A stretch of DNA of 64,000 nucleotides from Liminaster sp017519885 (lineage in GTDB: Bacteria; Bacteroidota; Bacteroidia; Bacteroidales; UBA3663), in contig JAFWRO010000015.1 of the NCBI GenBank assembly GCA_017519885.1, positions 186,001 to 250,000 on the forward strand. Reading direction: 5' to 3'. The translations under genes and the position numbers were made by a program. Position 1 is the first letter of the stretch. Each line of letters starts with the position of its first letter. A model generated the notes under the pieces. It did no database searches and had not been told where the DNA came from. It saw only the letters and a program-made list of their open reading frames with translations. Shown one piece after another: positions 50,697 to 60,260 of the stretch.

Positions 50697-50714
50697 GCAG
50701 CCAAGCTTGGCTGC
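50697..50714. repeat. Palindromic repeat, copy 3
   Basis: GCAGCCAAGCTTGGCTGC, perfect palindrome, in the 101-bp gap between the 1002-aa and 406-aa genes; flanked by GTTTC/GAAAC, which lengthens the stem. Confidence 0.8.
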
Positions 50715-50738
50715 CACGAAACAAGGGGATAAAGGGGC

Positions 50739-51959
50739 TTACTTGACGAAGATGAGCTTGCCATCCTGGATGCAGATGCCGCTGGCAGCGTTGAGTTGCT
50801 GGCCATTGAGGTTGTAGATGCGGTGGCTCTTGGGTGCATCGTTGTCAATGGTTTCGATGCCTTCTTCACCATGGGTGCCGTAAGCAACAGCAGCATCCGA
50901 CCAAGTAGCCTTTGCACCATCGGCAGCATTCATGTACTGGACACCAGCGCCATCGGTAGCCGACATCACAGCTACACCAACGAGATACATACGATACTTC
51001 ACCTTGAGGGCGATTGGAGTCTCGGCAGTCCATGGGGTCTTGGTGCACCACTTGTGGTCGTAGCAGCTGTAACCGGTGGCTGTGGACTGGATCTTGTCGT
51101 TATCGTAGTAAGCACGGCACTCGTCAAGACGTCCGAAGTAATACTCGATTTCGGCTTCTGTCTCTTCGGGAGAGAGAACATAATTGACGAATTCGCCCTG
51201 CTTGGTCTCGGGATCGGCAAAGAGTGCCTCGTACTCAGAAGCGTCCTTCTTGTTCTGGAGATTGACGGTCCACTTGAAAGGCTGGGTGACGGCAATCTTG
51301 GTGGGGTCGTTTTCGTCACGCTCGAAACCTACGAGATCAACGCCCTTGATGACGCGCGTATCGCTTTCAAGCGGATCGGCTGTCATGGTGATGTGGGCCT
51401 CACGGTAGGCGAGGTTGGAGAGTTCGCCCAGCGTGTCACTGTCATTGAGATACTGAGCCTCGATACGTCCGGTGGGGAAGTCCTGAAAAGAGATGCCGCC
51501 ACTAACCCATGTGGTGGGAACGGGGATGAAGTAGAGAACCATCGACTTGACATTGGTGAAAGCCCTGAAGGTGCTGCCATCGTTGAGTGGGCCGCTCAAG
51601 TCGAGACGAGCGCGGTTGAGGGTAACGCCACGATAGACACCAGCGGGAATGGTAAAGCCGTTCTCGGGGTCGGTGTAACGTTCCTTGATGGTGATGTTGA
51701 GTCCGAAATCATCGGTGCCAGACTGCAGGCCGATGCCGCAAGCGTTGAATGCAGATACGCAGGAAGCGCCATTCCATGGACGTGGAACAAGACCTTCGAC
51801 TTCTTCGCCCGTGTCAGGATCCTCATAGATACCCATCTGTGTGGAGACGGTGTCATTGGTGAGGTAGAAGACGAGCGACTTGTCGAGATTCTTGACTGTG
51901 TACTGCGCAGAGGCAGTGAAGACGAGCAATGAAGCTGCAAGAGTAAAGAATTTCTTCAT
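50739..51959 (-). CDS. Secreted protein of the pectin locus, 406 aa
   Basis: A secreted protein with signal peptide MKKFFTLAASLLVFTASAQ and a strand-rich body, no recognised catalytic motif. The segment VYRGVTLNRARLDLSGPLND and RIEAQYLNDSDTLGE suggest a beta-sandwich. It ends in RIYNLNGQQLNAASGICIQD, the tail shared with its neighbours. It lies directly downstream of SusD, where surface glycan-binding proteins are usually encoded, so that role is the best guess. Confidence 0.75.
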   Translation of the reverse strand: MKKFFTLAASLLVFTASAQYTVKNLDKSLVFYLTNDTVSTQMGIYEDPDTGEEVEGLVPRPWNGASCVSAFNACGIGLQSGTDDFGLNITIKERYTDPENGFTIPAGVYRGVTLNRARLDLSGPLNDGSTFRAFTNVKSMVLYFIPVPTTWVSGGISFQDFPTGRIEAQYLNDSDTLGELSNLAYREAHITMTADPLESDTRVIKGVDLVGFERDENDPTKIAVTQPFKWTVNLQNKKDASEYEALFADPETKQGEFVNYVLSPEETEAEIEYYFGRLDECRAYYDNDKIQSTATGYSCYDHKWCTKTPWTAETPIALKVKYRMYLVGVAVMSATDGAGVQYMNAADGAKATWSDAAVAYGTHGEEGIETIDNDAPKSHRIYNLNGQQLNAASGICIQDGKLIFVK

Positions 51960-52016
51960 AGGTTTTTTAATTAATGGTTAGTATTTGATGGATAAATAGG
52001 CGGGGGAAAGAGTGGG

Positions 52017-52034
52017 GCAGCCAAGCTTGGCTGC
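52017..52034. repeat. Palindromic repeat, copy 4
   Basis: GCAGCCAAGCTTGGCTGC, identical to copy 3, in the gap between SusD and the 406-aa gene. Confidence 0.8.
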
Positions 52035-52070
52035 GACAGGGACAGAGGGGGCGAGGACAGTGTGGTGTTG

Positions 52071-52088
52071 GCCGCCATCGATGGCTGC
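52071..52088. repeat. Palindromic repeat, copy 5
   Basis: GCCGCCATCGATGGCTGC, with one arm base changed, 54 bp from copy 4. Confidence 0.75.
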
Positions 52089-52151
52089 GACGGAAACACT
52101 GGAGCAATATGCGGGACGAGGGGAACGGATGGGGCCAAACGCCCCATCCGT

Positions 52152-54200
52152 TTAGTATCCGTTGTTGCCGTATTCGTCGGGGTTGGCGATTTGGTCGAGC
52201 ATCTGCTGGGGGATAGGACGCACGCGCCATTTGGTCTGATAGGGCTGACCATAGACGTTGCGACGAGGACCATTGAGGTATTCGGCAGTGAGCAGACCCA
52301 TGCGCTTCAAGTCGTACCAACGCCAGTTTTCGCCGCAGAGTTCGCGGGCACGTTCCTTGGCGAGGTAATCGATGGTAAGCTCTACGCCTTCGAGGATCTT
52401 TGCCTCGTTGGTTGACTTGGCAGCATGACGACGCACCGTCTTGAGATATTCAAGACCTTCACCCTTGTGATTGCCGGAGAGGATGGAAGCCTCGGCAGCA
52501 AGCAGGTAAATGTCGGTGAGACGAATGATGGGGAAGTCGTTCAGCGACTGCTGATTGGTCATGATGTACTTCAGTGGTGAAAGCTTCTTAAGCGAAGGAG
52601 CGAGCGAACGATAGTTGGCTTCTTCGGCAACGGCACCATTCTCCTGCAGGTAGGCGAAGATGCCAGTGTTGATTGAGCCATTGATGTTGGGCAAACCTGC
52701 CACGAGGTACTTCTTGCGGGCACACCAGGCAGAATCGACGGCGAAGTTAGGCGTGTAGCATCCAAGGGCAGCGGGACGATTCTCGAGTTCGATGACCTCG
52801 GTGCTTGCCATTGAGCCATTGTCGGCGTAATAGTTGTAGCCAGCGTAATTGGCCTTGAGTTGTTCGGGTGAGGCAATGTTGCCCGTGATGGTGTAGCGCG
52901 ACTCGTAGCCCGTTGTCTGATAAGCATCCCAGAAGTAGGTGGTGTCCTTGCCGCAAGCCTTGAGGATGGAGAATGGTACGGGGAAAGAACCAGAGGAGAT
53001 GAAGTACTTATAGTAGAAGCTGTCGTCGAAGCGGGTGTCGGCAGTCCATTCGCGTGTCTTGTCATCGCAATATACGGTGCTGGCTACGTCGGTTTCGCTG
53101 GGTTTGGGGTCGAAACAATCGTGTAGCAGATAGAGCGTGGGGCGGACACGGGTGGTGTTGGCACGGCCATAGCGTATGCCATCACTCTGCACGCCGAAGT
53201 TGGCGGCCATGGAGCCAATGTTCATCATGTAGTACTGACGTGTACGTCCACGGTTCCAGCCTTCGGGGTTGTAGCCGTTCTCGTGGTCGATGGCTTCGAG
53301 GAAGATGAATTCACTGTTGTTCTTGTTGTTTTCACCGAGCCACTCCTTGGTGCTGCCCGAAGAGGTCTCGTCGGAAGGATAAAGCTGATACTTGCCACTG
53401 TTGATTACAATCTGTGCATACTTGAATGCCGAGTCGGCGCACTGTGCAGCCGTATATTTTACACTGCCTTCATTGGTGACGACACTAGCCCATTTGGTAT
53501 GTCCGTCGGGATTCTCAGCGAAGTCGCGCTCCAAGCGTGAACGCTGGATCCAAGCCTTGCAGAGCATTGCTGCGGCAGCGTACTTGGTAGCACGTCCACG
53601 CTCCTGTCCTTGTGTCTCAGGAAGGTTCTGATAAGCCATCATAAGGTCCGACATTACCTGGTCGTAGATCTCCTCTTCGGTAGAACGGTAGGCATGTTCG
53701 CGGGCACCTGCTTCGGCCATCGAAGTGGTGGTCAGCGTGACGCCGCCCCACTGCTCGACGATGTGGAAGTAGGAGAAGCCGCGCATGAAGTAGGCTTCGG
53801 CCACCTTGGCCTTCATGGTCGTAGGGTCATACTCGGGACATTCGTTCTGATAGTAGATGGCTGTGTTGCAATAGGCAATGGTGGCGTAGAGAGCGTTCCA
53901 GATGACACGGTTCACGCCCGTCTCGGTATTCCAGTCGAGGTTGTTGACACACTCTTTCCAGTTGCCGCTGGTGGCGCTACCGTTCTGCCAGAGGTCGCCC
54001 ATCTCCATCATCGGGATGCCGTCCTCCTTGCCATACATATAGTACATGTTCTCATAGCAGGCATTGATCAGACCGTCGTAACCGGCAGCGGTGGTATAGA
54101 CGACGTTCTGGTCGAGCTGGGTCTTGTATACCTCCTCGATGTCACAAGCAGACAGAGAGGTGAGCAGAGCAGCAATGGCTAAATATGATATCTTTTTCAT
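52152..54200 (-). CDS. susD: SusD/RagB-family outer-membrane lipoprotein
   Basis: A 682-aa SusD homolog, longer than the usual 520-600. Lipoprotein signal MKKISYLAIAALLTSLSAC (lipid on C19), then the family start QLDQNVVYTTAAGYDGLINA, TPR-like helices (EAYFMRGFSYFHIVEQWGGV), and the closing PIIRLTDIYLLAAEASI, RARELCGENWRWYDLKRMGLL and a final PQQMLDQIANPDEYGNNGY. It caps the SusC transporter and captures oligosaccharides at the cell surface. It starts 14 bp after the SusC gene. By context the ligand is a pectin fragment. Confidence 0.95.
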   Translation of the reverse strand: MKKISYLAIAALLTSLSACDIEEVYKTQLDQNVVYTTAAGYDGLINACYENMYYMYGKEDGIPMMEMGDLWQNGSATSGNWKECVNNLDWNTETGVNRVIWNALYATIAYCNTAIYYQNECPEYDPTTMKAKVAEAYFMRGFSYFHIVEQWGGVTLTTTSMAEAGAREHAYRSTEEEIYDQVMSDLMMAYQNLPETQGQERGRATKYAAAAMLCKAWIQRSRLERDFAENPDGHTKWASVVTNEGSVKYTAAQCADSAFKYAQIVINSGKYQLYPSDETSSGSTKEWLGENNKNNSEFIFLEAIDHENGYNPEGWNRGRTRQYYMMNIGSMAANFGVQSDGIRYGRANTTRVRPTLYLLHDCFDPKPSETDVASTVYCDDKTREWTADTRFDDSFYYKYFISSGSFPVPFSILKACGKDTTYFWDAYQTTGYESRYTITGNIASPEQLKANYAGYNYYADNGSMASTEVIELENRPAALGCYTPNFAVDSAWCARKKYLVAGLPNINGSINTGIFAYLQENGAVAEEANYRSLAPSLKKLSPLKYIMTNQQSLNDFPIIRLTDIYLLAAEASILSGNHKGEGLEYLKTVRRHAAKSTNEAKILEGVELTIDYLAKERARELCGENWRWYDLKRMGLLTAEYLNGPRRNVYGQPYQTKWRVRPIPQQMLDQIANPDEYGNNGY

Positions 54201-54214
54201 AAGCGTCTGACGAT

Positions 54215-57200
54215 TTAGAAGGAAGCATTAATACCAAAGACGAAGGTCTTGTAGAGCGGGAAGTCGGAAGAGGTGTTCTCAGGATCGAGTCCCTTGAGCA
54301 TCTCGTCCTTGCAGAAGATGAACGGATTCTGTACGGTGCCGTAGATGCGGAGCTGGCTCATGTGGGCCTTGCGCAGGAGTTTGACGGGCACGCTGTAGCC
54401 GAGTGTGATGTTCTTGATCTTGATGAACGAGCCATCGACATAGAGCAGCGCGGCCTTGGCCTCGTTGCTGACGCTGAGCTTGGCCAAAGGGAAGGCATTG
54501 GTGGGGTTGCCGGGTGTCCAGTAGTCGAAATCGGCGGGCAGGTTCTTCTCTCCGACATAGCCGAGGAGGTCGCCGTTGACCATCTGACCCCAGCGCATGA
54601 CGGTCATGACGGAGAGGTCGAATCCGCGGTAGGTGAAGTTGTTGGTCCAGCCGAGGGTGAAGTCGGGCGTCTTATGTCCGAGTATCATCTTGTCGTTGGC
54701 ACCGAATGTGTAGATGTTTTCATCGACGATGGTGACGCTTCCGTCAGCAGCGGTCTCGGGAGTGCCTTGGCGATAGTAGGTGCGATTGCCGTTGGCATCT
54801 TCGGTATAGTAGGCACCGTGTCGCTCGACTGGAGAATATGCGTTGGTGATGCGGTCGCGTGTGTAGCCGGTGTACTGATAGTTTGGATCCCACTTGAGAC
54901 CTGAACCATTGGCCAAGTTGACCTGGCCGGGCACGAGGCCGAAGCAGGCCGCCTGGTCTTCCTGTCCCAATTGCCAGATGCCGCTCTTCTTATAATTATA
55001 ATATGTATAGACGGGATTGTCGATGAAGAGGCCGAGCGAGATGAGTTCATCGACGGTGGTGTTGTTGCCAAGGTCGATGCTTGTGAGGCGTTCGTTGTTC
55101 TTGGCAAAGGTTATGGTCGAAGACCACACGAAGTCGCGGGTGACGACGTTGCGAGAATTGAGCGAGATTTCTATACCGTCGTTCTTGATTCGAGCTACGT
55201 TCGACATCATCGTGTAGGGATTCTTGGCATTGTAAAGGCCGTAGGCTGTGGGCAGCTGGCGCTTGTAGAGCACGTCTTTGGTGTCGGTGCTGTAGTAATC
55301 GATGCTGGCATCGAGACGTCCCTTGAAGATCGAGAAGTCGAGACCCAGATTGAAGTTGTAGGACTTCTCCCAGCCGAGGTCGTAGTTGGCCACGGCTTGC
55401 GTGAGGATGTAGCTCTGCACCTGTCCACCACCGAGGTTGAGCGAGTTGGCCGAAGTCTCGACCAGGGTCTTCGACGAATAGGCGTCAATGTTGGAGTTGC
55501 CCGTCACACCATAGCCGGCACGCAGTTTCAGGTTGTCGAGCCAGCCTGCTGTAGGTTCCATCCAGGGTTCGTCGCTGATGCGCCAACCTATGGAAGCGGA
55601 GGGGAAAGAGTCCCATTGGTTGTAAAGTTGCGAAGCACCATCCCAGCGCATGGTGGCACTGAAAAGGTAGCGACCCAATAGGCTGTAGTTGATACGCGCT
55701 GCGTAGGAGAGCATCTTGGTCTGCTTGTAACCTGAAGAAACTGAAGGCTGCAGGCCGCCACTGAGATTATAGAATGTATAGCTGTCGTAGTCGAACCCTC
55801 GGTTGTAGGCGTAGGCCGATTCGCTGTGTGAACGGCTGTATTCGATGATGCCGGTGGCTGTGATGTCGTGGGCCTTGCCGATCTTGAAGTTGTAGTTGAG
55901 GACGTTCTGCCACTGCATGCCCCAGCCATCGCCGTGCGTAATGCTGGCCGTACGAGTGCCCTTGTCTGCACTCGATCCGGTGAGCTTGTAGTAGGTGTAG
56001 AGGCCGTCGAAGTTGCCTGCACGCGATGTGGAGACATTGGCATTGAAGAGCGACTTGAACGAGAGACCCTTCAATGGGCGTATTTCGACGAAGGGAGCGA
56101 CGTTGATGCGGGTGGCTCGGGAAGTGTTGACGAACTGTCCGGGGATGTCGTCGGCCATGATGTTGGTGTAATCATCGCTCGAGCCGGTAGGATATTGCTT
56201 GAGCGAGCCATCGGCCTCATAGACCTCGCCAATCGGCATCTCGTTCAGGATCTTCGACAGGCGGGAGTTGCGCCTGTTGCGGTCGGAGTAGGAGAGCGAC
56301 GACTGGAAGCCGATGGTGATATAGCGGTTGGCCTCGAAGGTGGTGCCGGCGCGGAAGGTGAGCTGCTTGAAGTTGTCGTTGCGGTACATGCCCTCCTCGT
56401 TCTGCCAACCGAAACTGGCGTACGACTGCGTCTTGTCGTTGCCGCCACGTACGGAGAGGGAGTAGTTCTGCTGCACACCCGTCTTGAGAACTTCATCCTT
56501 CCAGTTGATGAACTTGCCCTGCCTGTAGCAATCCAAGCCCTGCTGAGAGATACGATACTCGTCGAAGAGGCGTGCAATAGCATCGTCACGACTGGGGTAT
56601 TCGTTCCAAACCGACTTCCCGTAGTAAACCTCGTAGCCAGTGGCCATATAGTTGATCCAATCTTCACCCATGAAGGTTTCGGGATAGGCAGGCAGACAGT
56701 TGAGACCCATATAGGCATTGAAATCGACGCTCACCTTGCCTTTGGTGCCCTGCTTGGTGGTGACGATGATGACACCGTTGGCACCTGCCGAACCGTAGAT
56801 GGCGGTTGAGGACGCATCCTTGAGCACTTCGATGCTCTCGATGTCGTTGGGGTTGAGGTTGGCGATGGAGCCGCCGCTCACGCCGTCGATGACGAAGAGG
56901 GGCGCATTCGAGCCGTCGAGCGAACGGTTGCCACGCAGCAGGAGGGTGGGCGACTGGCCTGCCTGGCCCGACTCGCGCGTGATGTCGAGACCTGCTATCT
57001 TGCCCTGTAGGCCTTCCATGGCGTTCATCACAGGAGCAACCTTGATTTCATCGGCCTTGACGCTTGAGATGGCGCCGGTTAGGTCGCGTTTCTTCTGCAC
57101 ACCGTAACCGACCACCACCACTTCTTCGAGCAGGTCGTTGTCTTCGCGTATGACGATATTCAGTTTGGTATTGCCCTTGACAGGAACGTCCTCAGCTGTA

Positions 57201-57463
57201 TATCCCACGAAACTGACGTGGAGCACCGACTTGTCGGTCACTCCGGAGATCGAGAAGTTGCCGTCGAGGTCGGTGATGGTGCCTGTTGTTGTGCCTTTGA
57301 CGAGGACGTTGGCACCAATGACAGGTTCACCGGTGGCCTGATCAATCACTTGGCCGGTCACAGTTCGGGTTTGTCCAAACAGCATGCTTCCGCTCCACAT
57401 TATCGTGAACAGAATGGCAAGAATTCGAACAAAAGGCATACAAATGCGCTGGTTGTTGAACAT
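54215..57463 (-). CDS. susC: SusC/RagA TonB-linked outer membrane transporter
   Basis: A 1082-aa receptor. A signal segment (LAILFTIMWSGSMLFGQ) is followed by a carboxypeptidase-like beta-sandwich (VTGQVIDQATGEPVIGANVL), the TonB box region (EEVVVVGYGVQKKRDLTGAI), the plug (GLQGKIAGLDI, RGNRSLDGSNAPLFVIDGV) and a 22-strand barrel ending in YKTFVFGINASF with a final aromatic. It imports oligosaccharides with SusD using TonB energy. No anti-sigma/ECF or hybrid two-component regulator is adjacent, so regulation is elsewhere. Promoter -7 box at 57555. Confidence 0.96.
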   Translation of the reverse strand: MFNNQRICMPFVRILAILFTIMWSGSMLFGQTRTVTGQVIDQATGEPVIGANVLVKGTTTGTITDLDGNFSISGVTDKSVLHVSFVGYTAEDVPVKGNTKLNIVIREDNDLLEEVVVVGYGVQKKRDLTGAISSVKADEIKVAPVMNAMEGLQGKIAGLDITRESGQAGQSPTLLLRGNRSLDGSNAPLFVIDGVSGGSIANLNPNDIESIEVLKDASSTAIYGSAGANGVIIVTTKQGTKGKVSVDFNAYMGLNCLPAYPETFMGEDWINYMATGYEVYYGKSVWNEYPSRDDAIARLFDEYRISQQGLDCYRQGKFINWKDEVLKTGVQQNYSLSVRGGNDKTQSYASFGWQNEEGMYRNDNFKQLTFRAGTTFEANRYITIGFQSSLSYSDRNRRNSRLSKILNEMPIGEVYEADGSLKQYPTGSSDDYTNIMADDIPGQFVNTSRATRINVAPFVEIRPLKGLSFKSLFNANVSTSRAGNFDGLYTYYKLTGSSADKGTRTASITHGDGWGMQWQNVLNYNFKIGKAHDITATGIIEYSRSHSESAYAYNRGFDYDSYTFYNLSGGLQPSVSSGYKQTKMLSYAARINYSLLGRYLFSATMRWDGASQLYNQWDSFPSASIGWRISDEPWMEPTAGWLDNLKLRAGYGVTGNSNIDAYSSKTLVETSANSLNLGGGQVQSYILTQAVANYDLGWEKSYNFNLGLDFSIFKGRLDASIDYYSTDTKDVLYKRQLPTAYGLYNAKNPYTMMSNVARIKNDGIEISLNSRNVVTRDFVWSSTITFAKNNERLTSIDLGNNTTVDELISLGLFIDNPVYTYYNYKKSGIWQLGQEDQAACFGLVPGQVNLANGSGLKWDPNYQYTGYTRDRITNAYSPVERHGAYYTEDANGNRTYYRQGTPETAADGSVTIVDENIYTFGANDKMILGHKTPDFTLGWTNNFTYRGFDLSVMTVMRWGQMVNGDLLGYVGEKNLPADFDYWTPGNPTNAFPLAKLSVSNEAKAALLYVDGSFIKIKNITLGYSVPVKLLRKAHMSQLRIYGTVQNPFIFCKDEMLKGLDPENTSSDFPLYKTFVFGINASF

Positions 57464-57554
57464 GTTAAAGTGTTTTTTATAGGTTAAGAATTGGGTACTT
57501 AAGTATCTCGCTTTTCAATGTGCTGGATGAAGTAATCGTATACTTTTATCCGCT

Positions 57555-57563
57555 GCAAAGATA
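57555..57563 (-). promoter_or_regulatory. -7 promoter box for the susCD operon
   Basis: TATCTTTGC on the minus strand, 92 bp before the SusC start; no further -7 boxes were found between SusC and the 1002-aa gene, so four genes may share it. Confidence 0.75.
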
Positions 57564-57666
57564 AGGAATTGGAAAGTCAAAACCAAATTTTCGGTGAAAA
57601 AAAAGCAAAAAAAGGAAAAATTTTGATTTTTATAGCGAAAATAAACGAAAATTGCATAAAAAAACT

Positions 57667-57675
57667 TATATTTGC
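57667..57675 (+). promoter_or_regulatory. -7 promoter box for the MATE transporter gene
   Basis: TATATTTGC; it lies inside the longest frame (start 57652), so the ATG at 57727 is the start. Confidence 0.7.
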
Positions 57676-57726
57676 ACCATCATTGTGGATGAATTGATAT
57701 TTGTAAACTTCAGAAACAAGAAATTT

Positions 57727-59124
57727 ATGATCGAATATAAGGACGAAAGACAGCGGCAACTGGCAACCAAACCTGTTGGCAGACTGCTGATACAGTTTGC
57801 TACACCCAGCATCATTGCCATGTCGGCAAGTTCGATTTATCACCTCTGCGACTCCATCTTCATCGGTCGCGGAGCGGGTCCTCTTGCCATTGCAGGTCTT
57901 GCCATCACGTTCCCGCTGATGAACATCTCGGCTGCCTTTGGTGCCATGTTGGGAGTGGGTTCGGCGGCACAGACTTCGGTGAAGATGGGCGAAGGCAATC
58001 AGCAGCGTGCTTTGATGATCTTCGGCAATATGCTACGACTTGACATCACTATCGGCTTGATAATAACGGTGCTTGGTCTGTTGTTCCTCGACCCCATCCT
58101 TAGGCTCTTTGGCGCCAGTGATGCCACCTTGCCCTATGCGCGCGATTATATGCAGATTATCCTGGCCGGCAATATCATCACCCACACCTTCCTCGGTATG
58201 AACGACCAATTGCGAGCCACGGGCAATCCCCGCAAGGCGATGGCAGCCCAACTTATTGCCGTGGTGGTGAACATCATCCTCGATGCCCTGTTCATCTTCG
58301 GTTTCGGCTGGGGTATGCGTGGAGCGGCTTTGGCCACGGTATTGGGACAGGTATGTGCCTGGATCTTTGAGTTCCGTTTCTTCCTCGATAAGACCAATTT
58401 CGTGCATTTCGCACGTATCGGATTGAAGGTGCGTGTTGATATCATTCGTGAGATTCTGGCCATCGGCCTTTCTCCCTTCTGTGTCAATCTCTGCAACTGT
58501 CTGATTGTCATCATTATCAACCGTTCGTTGATATCCTATGGCGGTGCCGATGGTGATATGTATGTGGGTGTCTATGGTATCGTGAATCGTGTGGCGATGC
58601 TCATCGTCATGATGGTGATGGGCTTTGGCCAAGGTCTGCAACCGATTGTGGGCTTCAATATTGGAGCCCGTCTTTATGGACGTGTGCGGGGTGTTATGAA
58701 GTTTGCCTTGGCTTGTGCCACGACGGTGATGACCGTAGGTTATTTGCTTGTCTTCCTGTTCCCCGGTCAGATGGCTTCGCTTTTCACCACCGATGCCGAT
58801 ATGGTGGCCAAGTGTATTCCTGCCCTGCGAATCATCATGTGTGTCTTCCCATTGGTGGGCCCGCAGATGATGACCATGTCGTTCTTCCAGTCGAGCCAAA
58901 GGGCGGGCATTGCCATCCTGCTGAGCACTTCGCGTCAGTTGCTTTTCCTGCTGCCTATGTTGCTCGTCCTTCCTCGTATTATGGGTGTCTATGGCGTTTG
59001 GTGGTCGTTCCCCATCAGCGATGCCATCTCGTTCATGCTGGCTGCCATTTTCCTGGTACGAGAGTTGAGGAGATTGGACAAGAAGATAGTCCAGACCCCC
59101 TCTAATCCCCCTGCAATTCCTTGA
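57727..59124 (+). CDS. MATE-family multidrug/Na+ antiporter
   Basis: A 465-aa transporter with 12 predicted helices in two similar halves, the first with ATPSIIAMSASSIYHLCDSI, DSIFIGRGAGPLAIAG and the second with PFCVNLCNCLIVIIINRSL, GFGQGLQPIVGFNIGARLYG. The start is at ATG 57727 (MIEYKDERQRQL), as the promoter box sits before it. MATE pumps export cationic drugs in exchange for Na+ or H+; the substrate is unknown. Its last 23 bp overlap the end of the convergent nnrD-like gene. Confidence 0.93.
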   Translation: MIEYKDERQRQLATKPVGRLLIQFATPSIIAMSASSIYHLCDSIFIGRGAGPLAIAGLAITFPLMNISAAFGAMLGVGSAAQTSVKMGEGNQQRALMIFGNMLRLDITIGLIITVLGLLFLDPILRLFGASDATLPYARDYMQIILAGNIITHTFLGMNDQLRATGNPRKAMAAQLIAVVVNIILDALFIFGFGWGMRGAALATVLGQVCAWIFEFRFFLDKTNFVHFARIGLKVRVDIIREILAIGLSPFCVNLCNCLIVIIINRSLISYGGADGDMYVGVYGIVNRVAMLIVMMVMGFGQGLQPIVGFNIGARLYGRVRGVMKFALACATTVMTVGYLLVFLFPGQMASLFTTDADMVAKCIPALRIIMCVFPLVGPQMMTMSFFQSSQRAGIAILLSTSRQLLFLLPMLLVLPRIMGVYGVWWSFPISDAISFMLAAIFLVRELRRLDKKIVQTPSNPPAIP

Positions 59125-59965
59125 ATGCTGCTCCCAGCCACTTCGTGATGTCGGAGGGGAGGAGCGATTCCTCGCTTTCGTTGCCTCTTTCGATAGCCAG
59201 ATCGGCAGCTATGGCGTGAAGCGAGACGCCCAAGATTGAGGCTTCCTGTGCCGTGTAGCCTTGCGCGCGCAGTCCAAGCAGAATGCCTGTCAATGTGTCT
59301 CCCGAACCTCCGACAGCCATTCCGGCATTGCCGAAGTTCTCATTGCGGAAAATATTGCCATCGGGCAAATGGATGTTGGTATAGTGGTCCTTAAGGATAA
59401 CCACTACACCATATTTCATAGCCATAACCAGGCAGTTGCCGCATCCCGTGGCATTCAGCAGGCGTTTGGCTTCGCCTGGATGAGGCGTAAGGATGGTGTC
59501 CTTGGGCAATTTGTCCAAAAGGTGAGGATGCAGGGAAAGGATATTGAGCGCATCGGCATCGAGGATAAGTGCAGGATCGGGCATGCCTGGCGATGACAAT
59601 CCACGATTCAGCAGTTCGATAAGTGCCTCCTGCGTCTCTTCATGCAGTCCCAGACCGGGGCCTATGGCTACGGCATCGATGCCGCTGTGCCACTCGATGT
59701 GGGTGTGATAGTCGGTGCGATTGTCGGTCTCGCACTTCGCTTCTGGCAATCCCAACTGCATGATTTCATATCCGCAACGGGGTACGCGTACGGTGAGCAA
59801 TCCTACACCACTGCGCATACAAGCCCTGGCAGCAAGCAGCGATGCGCCCATCATGCCGCGACTGCCGGCAACGAGCAGGGCATTGCCAAAATCGTTCTTG
59901 TGGCTGAAAGGCTCGCGTTGGTGAAGCAGTTGGCTCAGGTATTCTTCGGTGATAACTCTTGTCAT
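59102..59965 (-). CDS. nnrD: ADP-dependent NAD(P)H-hydrate dehydratase (C-terminal domain only)
   Basis: A 287-aa protein with the YjeF C-terminal/carbohydrate kinase domain: NDFGNALLVAGSRGMMGASLL, GVGLLTVRVP, the nucleotide site DALNILSLHPHLL and TPHPGEAKRLL, VVVILKDHYTNIH, and the loop NAGMAVGGSGDTLTGILLG with the catalytic GGSGD Asp. It repairs hydrated NAD(P)H using ADP. The partner epimerase (YjeF N-domain) is absent; the bifunctional version is usual in many bacteria. The longest frame adds 46 residues before the -7 box, so ATG 59965 is used. Confidence 0.92.
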   Translation of the reverse strand: MTRVITEEYLSQLLHQREPFSHKNDFGNALLVAGSRGMMGASLLAARACMRSGVGLLTVRVPRCGYEIMQLGLPEAKCETDNRTDYHTHIEWHSGIDAVAIGPGLGLHEETQEALIELLNRGLSSPGMPDPALILDADALNILSLHPHLLDKLPKDTILTPHPGEAKRLLNATGCGNCLVMAMKYGVVVILKDHYTNIHLPDGNIFRNENFGNAGMAVGGSGDTLTGILLGLRAQGYTAQEASILGVSLHAIAADLAIERGNESEESLLPSDITKWLGAAFKELQGD

Positions 59966-59987
59966 GTCGTTCGTTTTTATGATTGGT

Positions 59988-59996
59988 GCAAAGGTA
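59988..59996 (-). promoter_or_regulatory. -7 promoter box for the nnrD-like gene
   Basis: TACCTTTGC on the minus strand, 23 bp before the chosen ATG. Confidence 0.7.
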
Positions 59997-60132
59997 TCGT
60001 CTTTTGGCGAAAAGACCAAGAAAATGCACAAAAATATGAAGACTAAAATGCAAATTGAGTATAAATTGAATAAGATTTGAGGCAAAATTGCAGAAATTTT
60101 CACAAAAATTTGGCAAATTTTGTTTGAATCTC

Positions 60133-60141
60133 TATCTTTGC
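60133..60141 (+). promoter_or_regulatory. -7 promoter box for the DUF4954 gene
   Basis: TATCTTTGC with TTTGG at 60110-60114 as the -33 element; spacing about 19 bp. The leader to ATG 60261 is about 112 nt, longer than average here. Confidence 0.8.
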
Positions 60142-60260
60142 GCGTTCTTTAATAATAATGGAATCAGTTGAAGGTACAGTCTTGCACCCCTGTTGTTGCG
60201 TTAGTTGTGCTCTTTCGACCTTCTGATTTAGTTTTTTATTATCAATCAAAAATATCTTGT

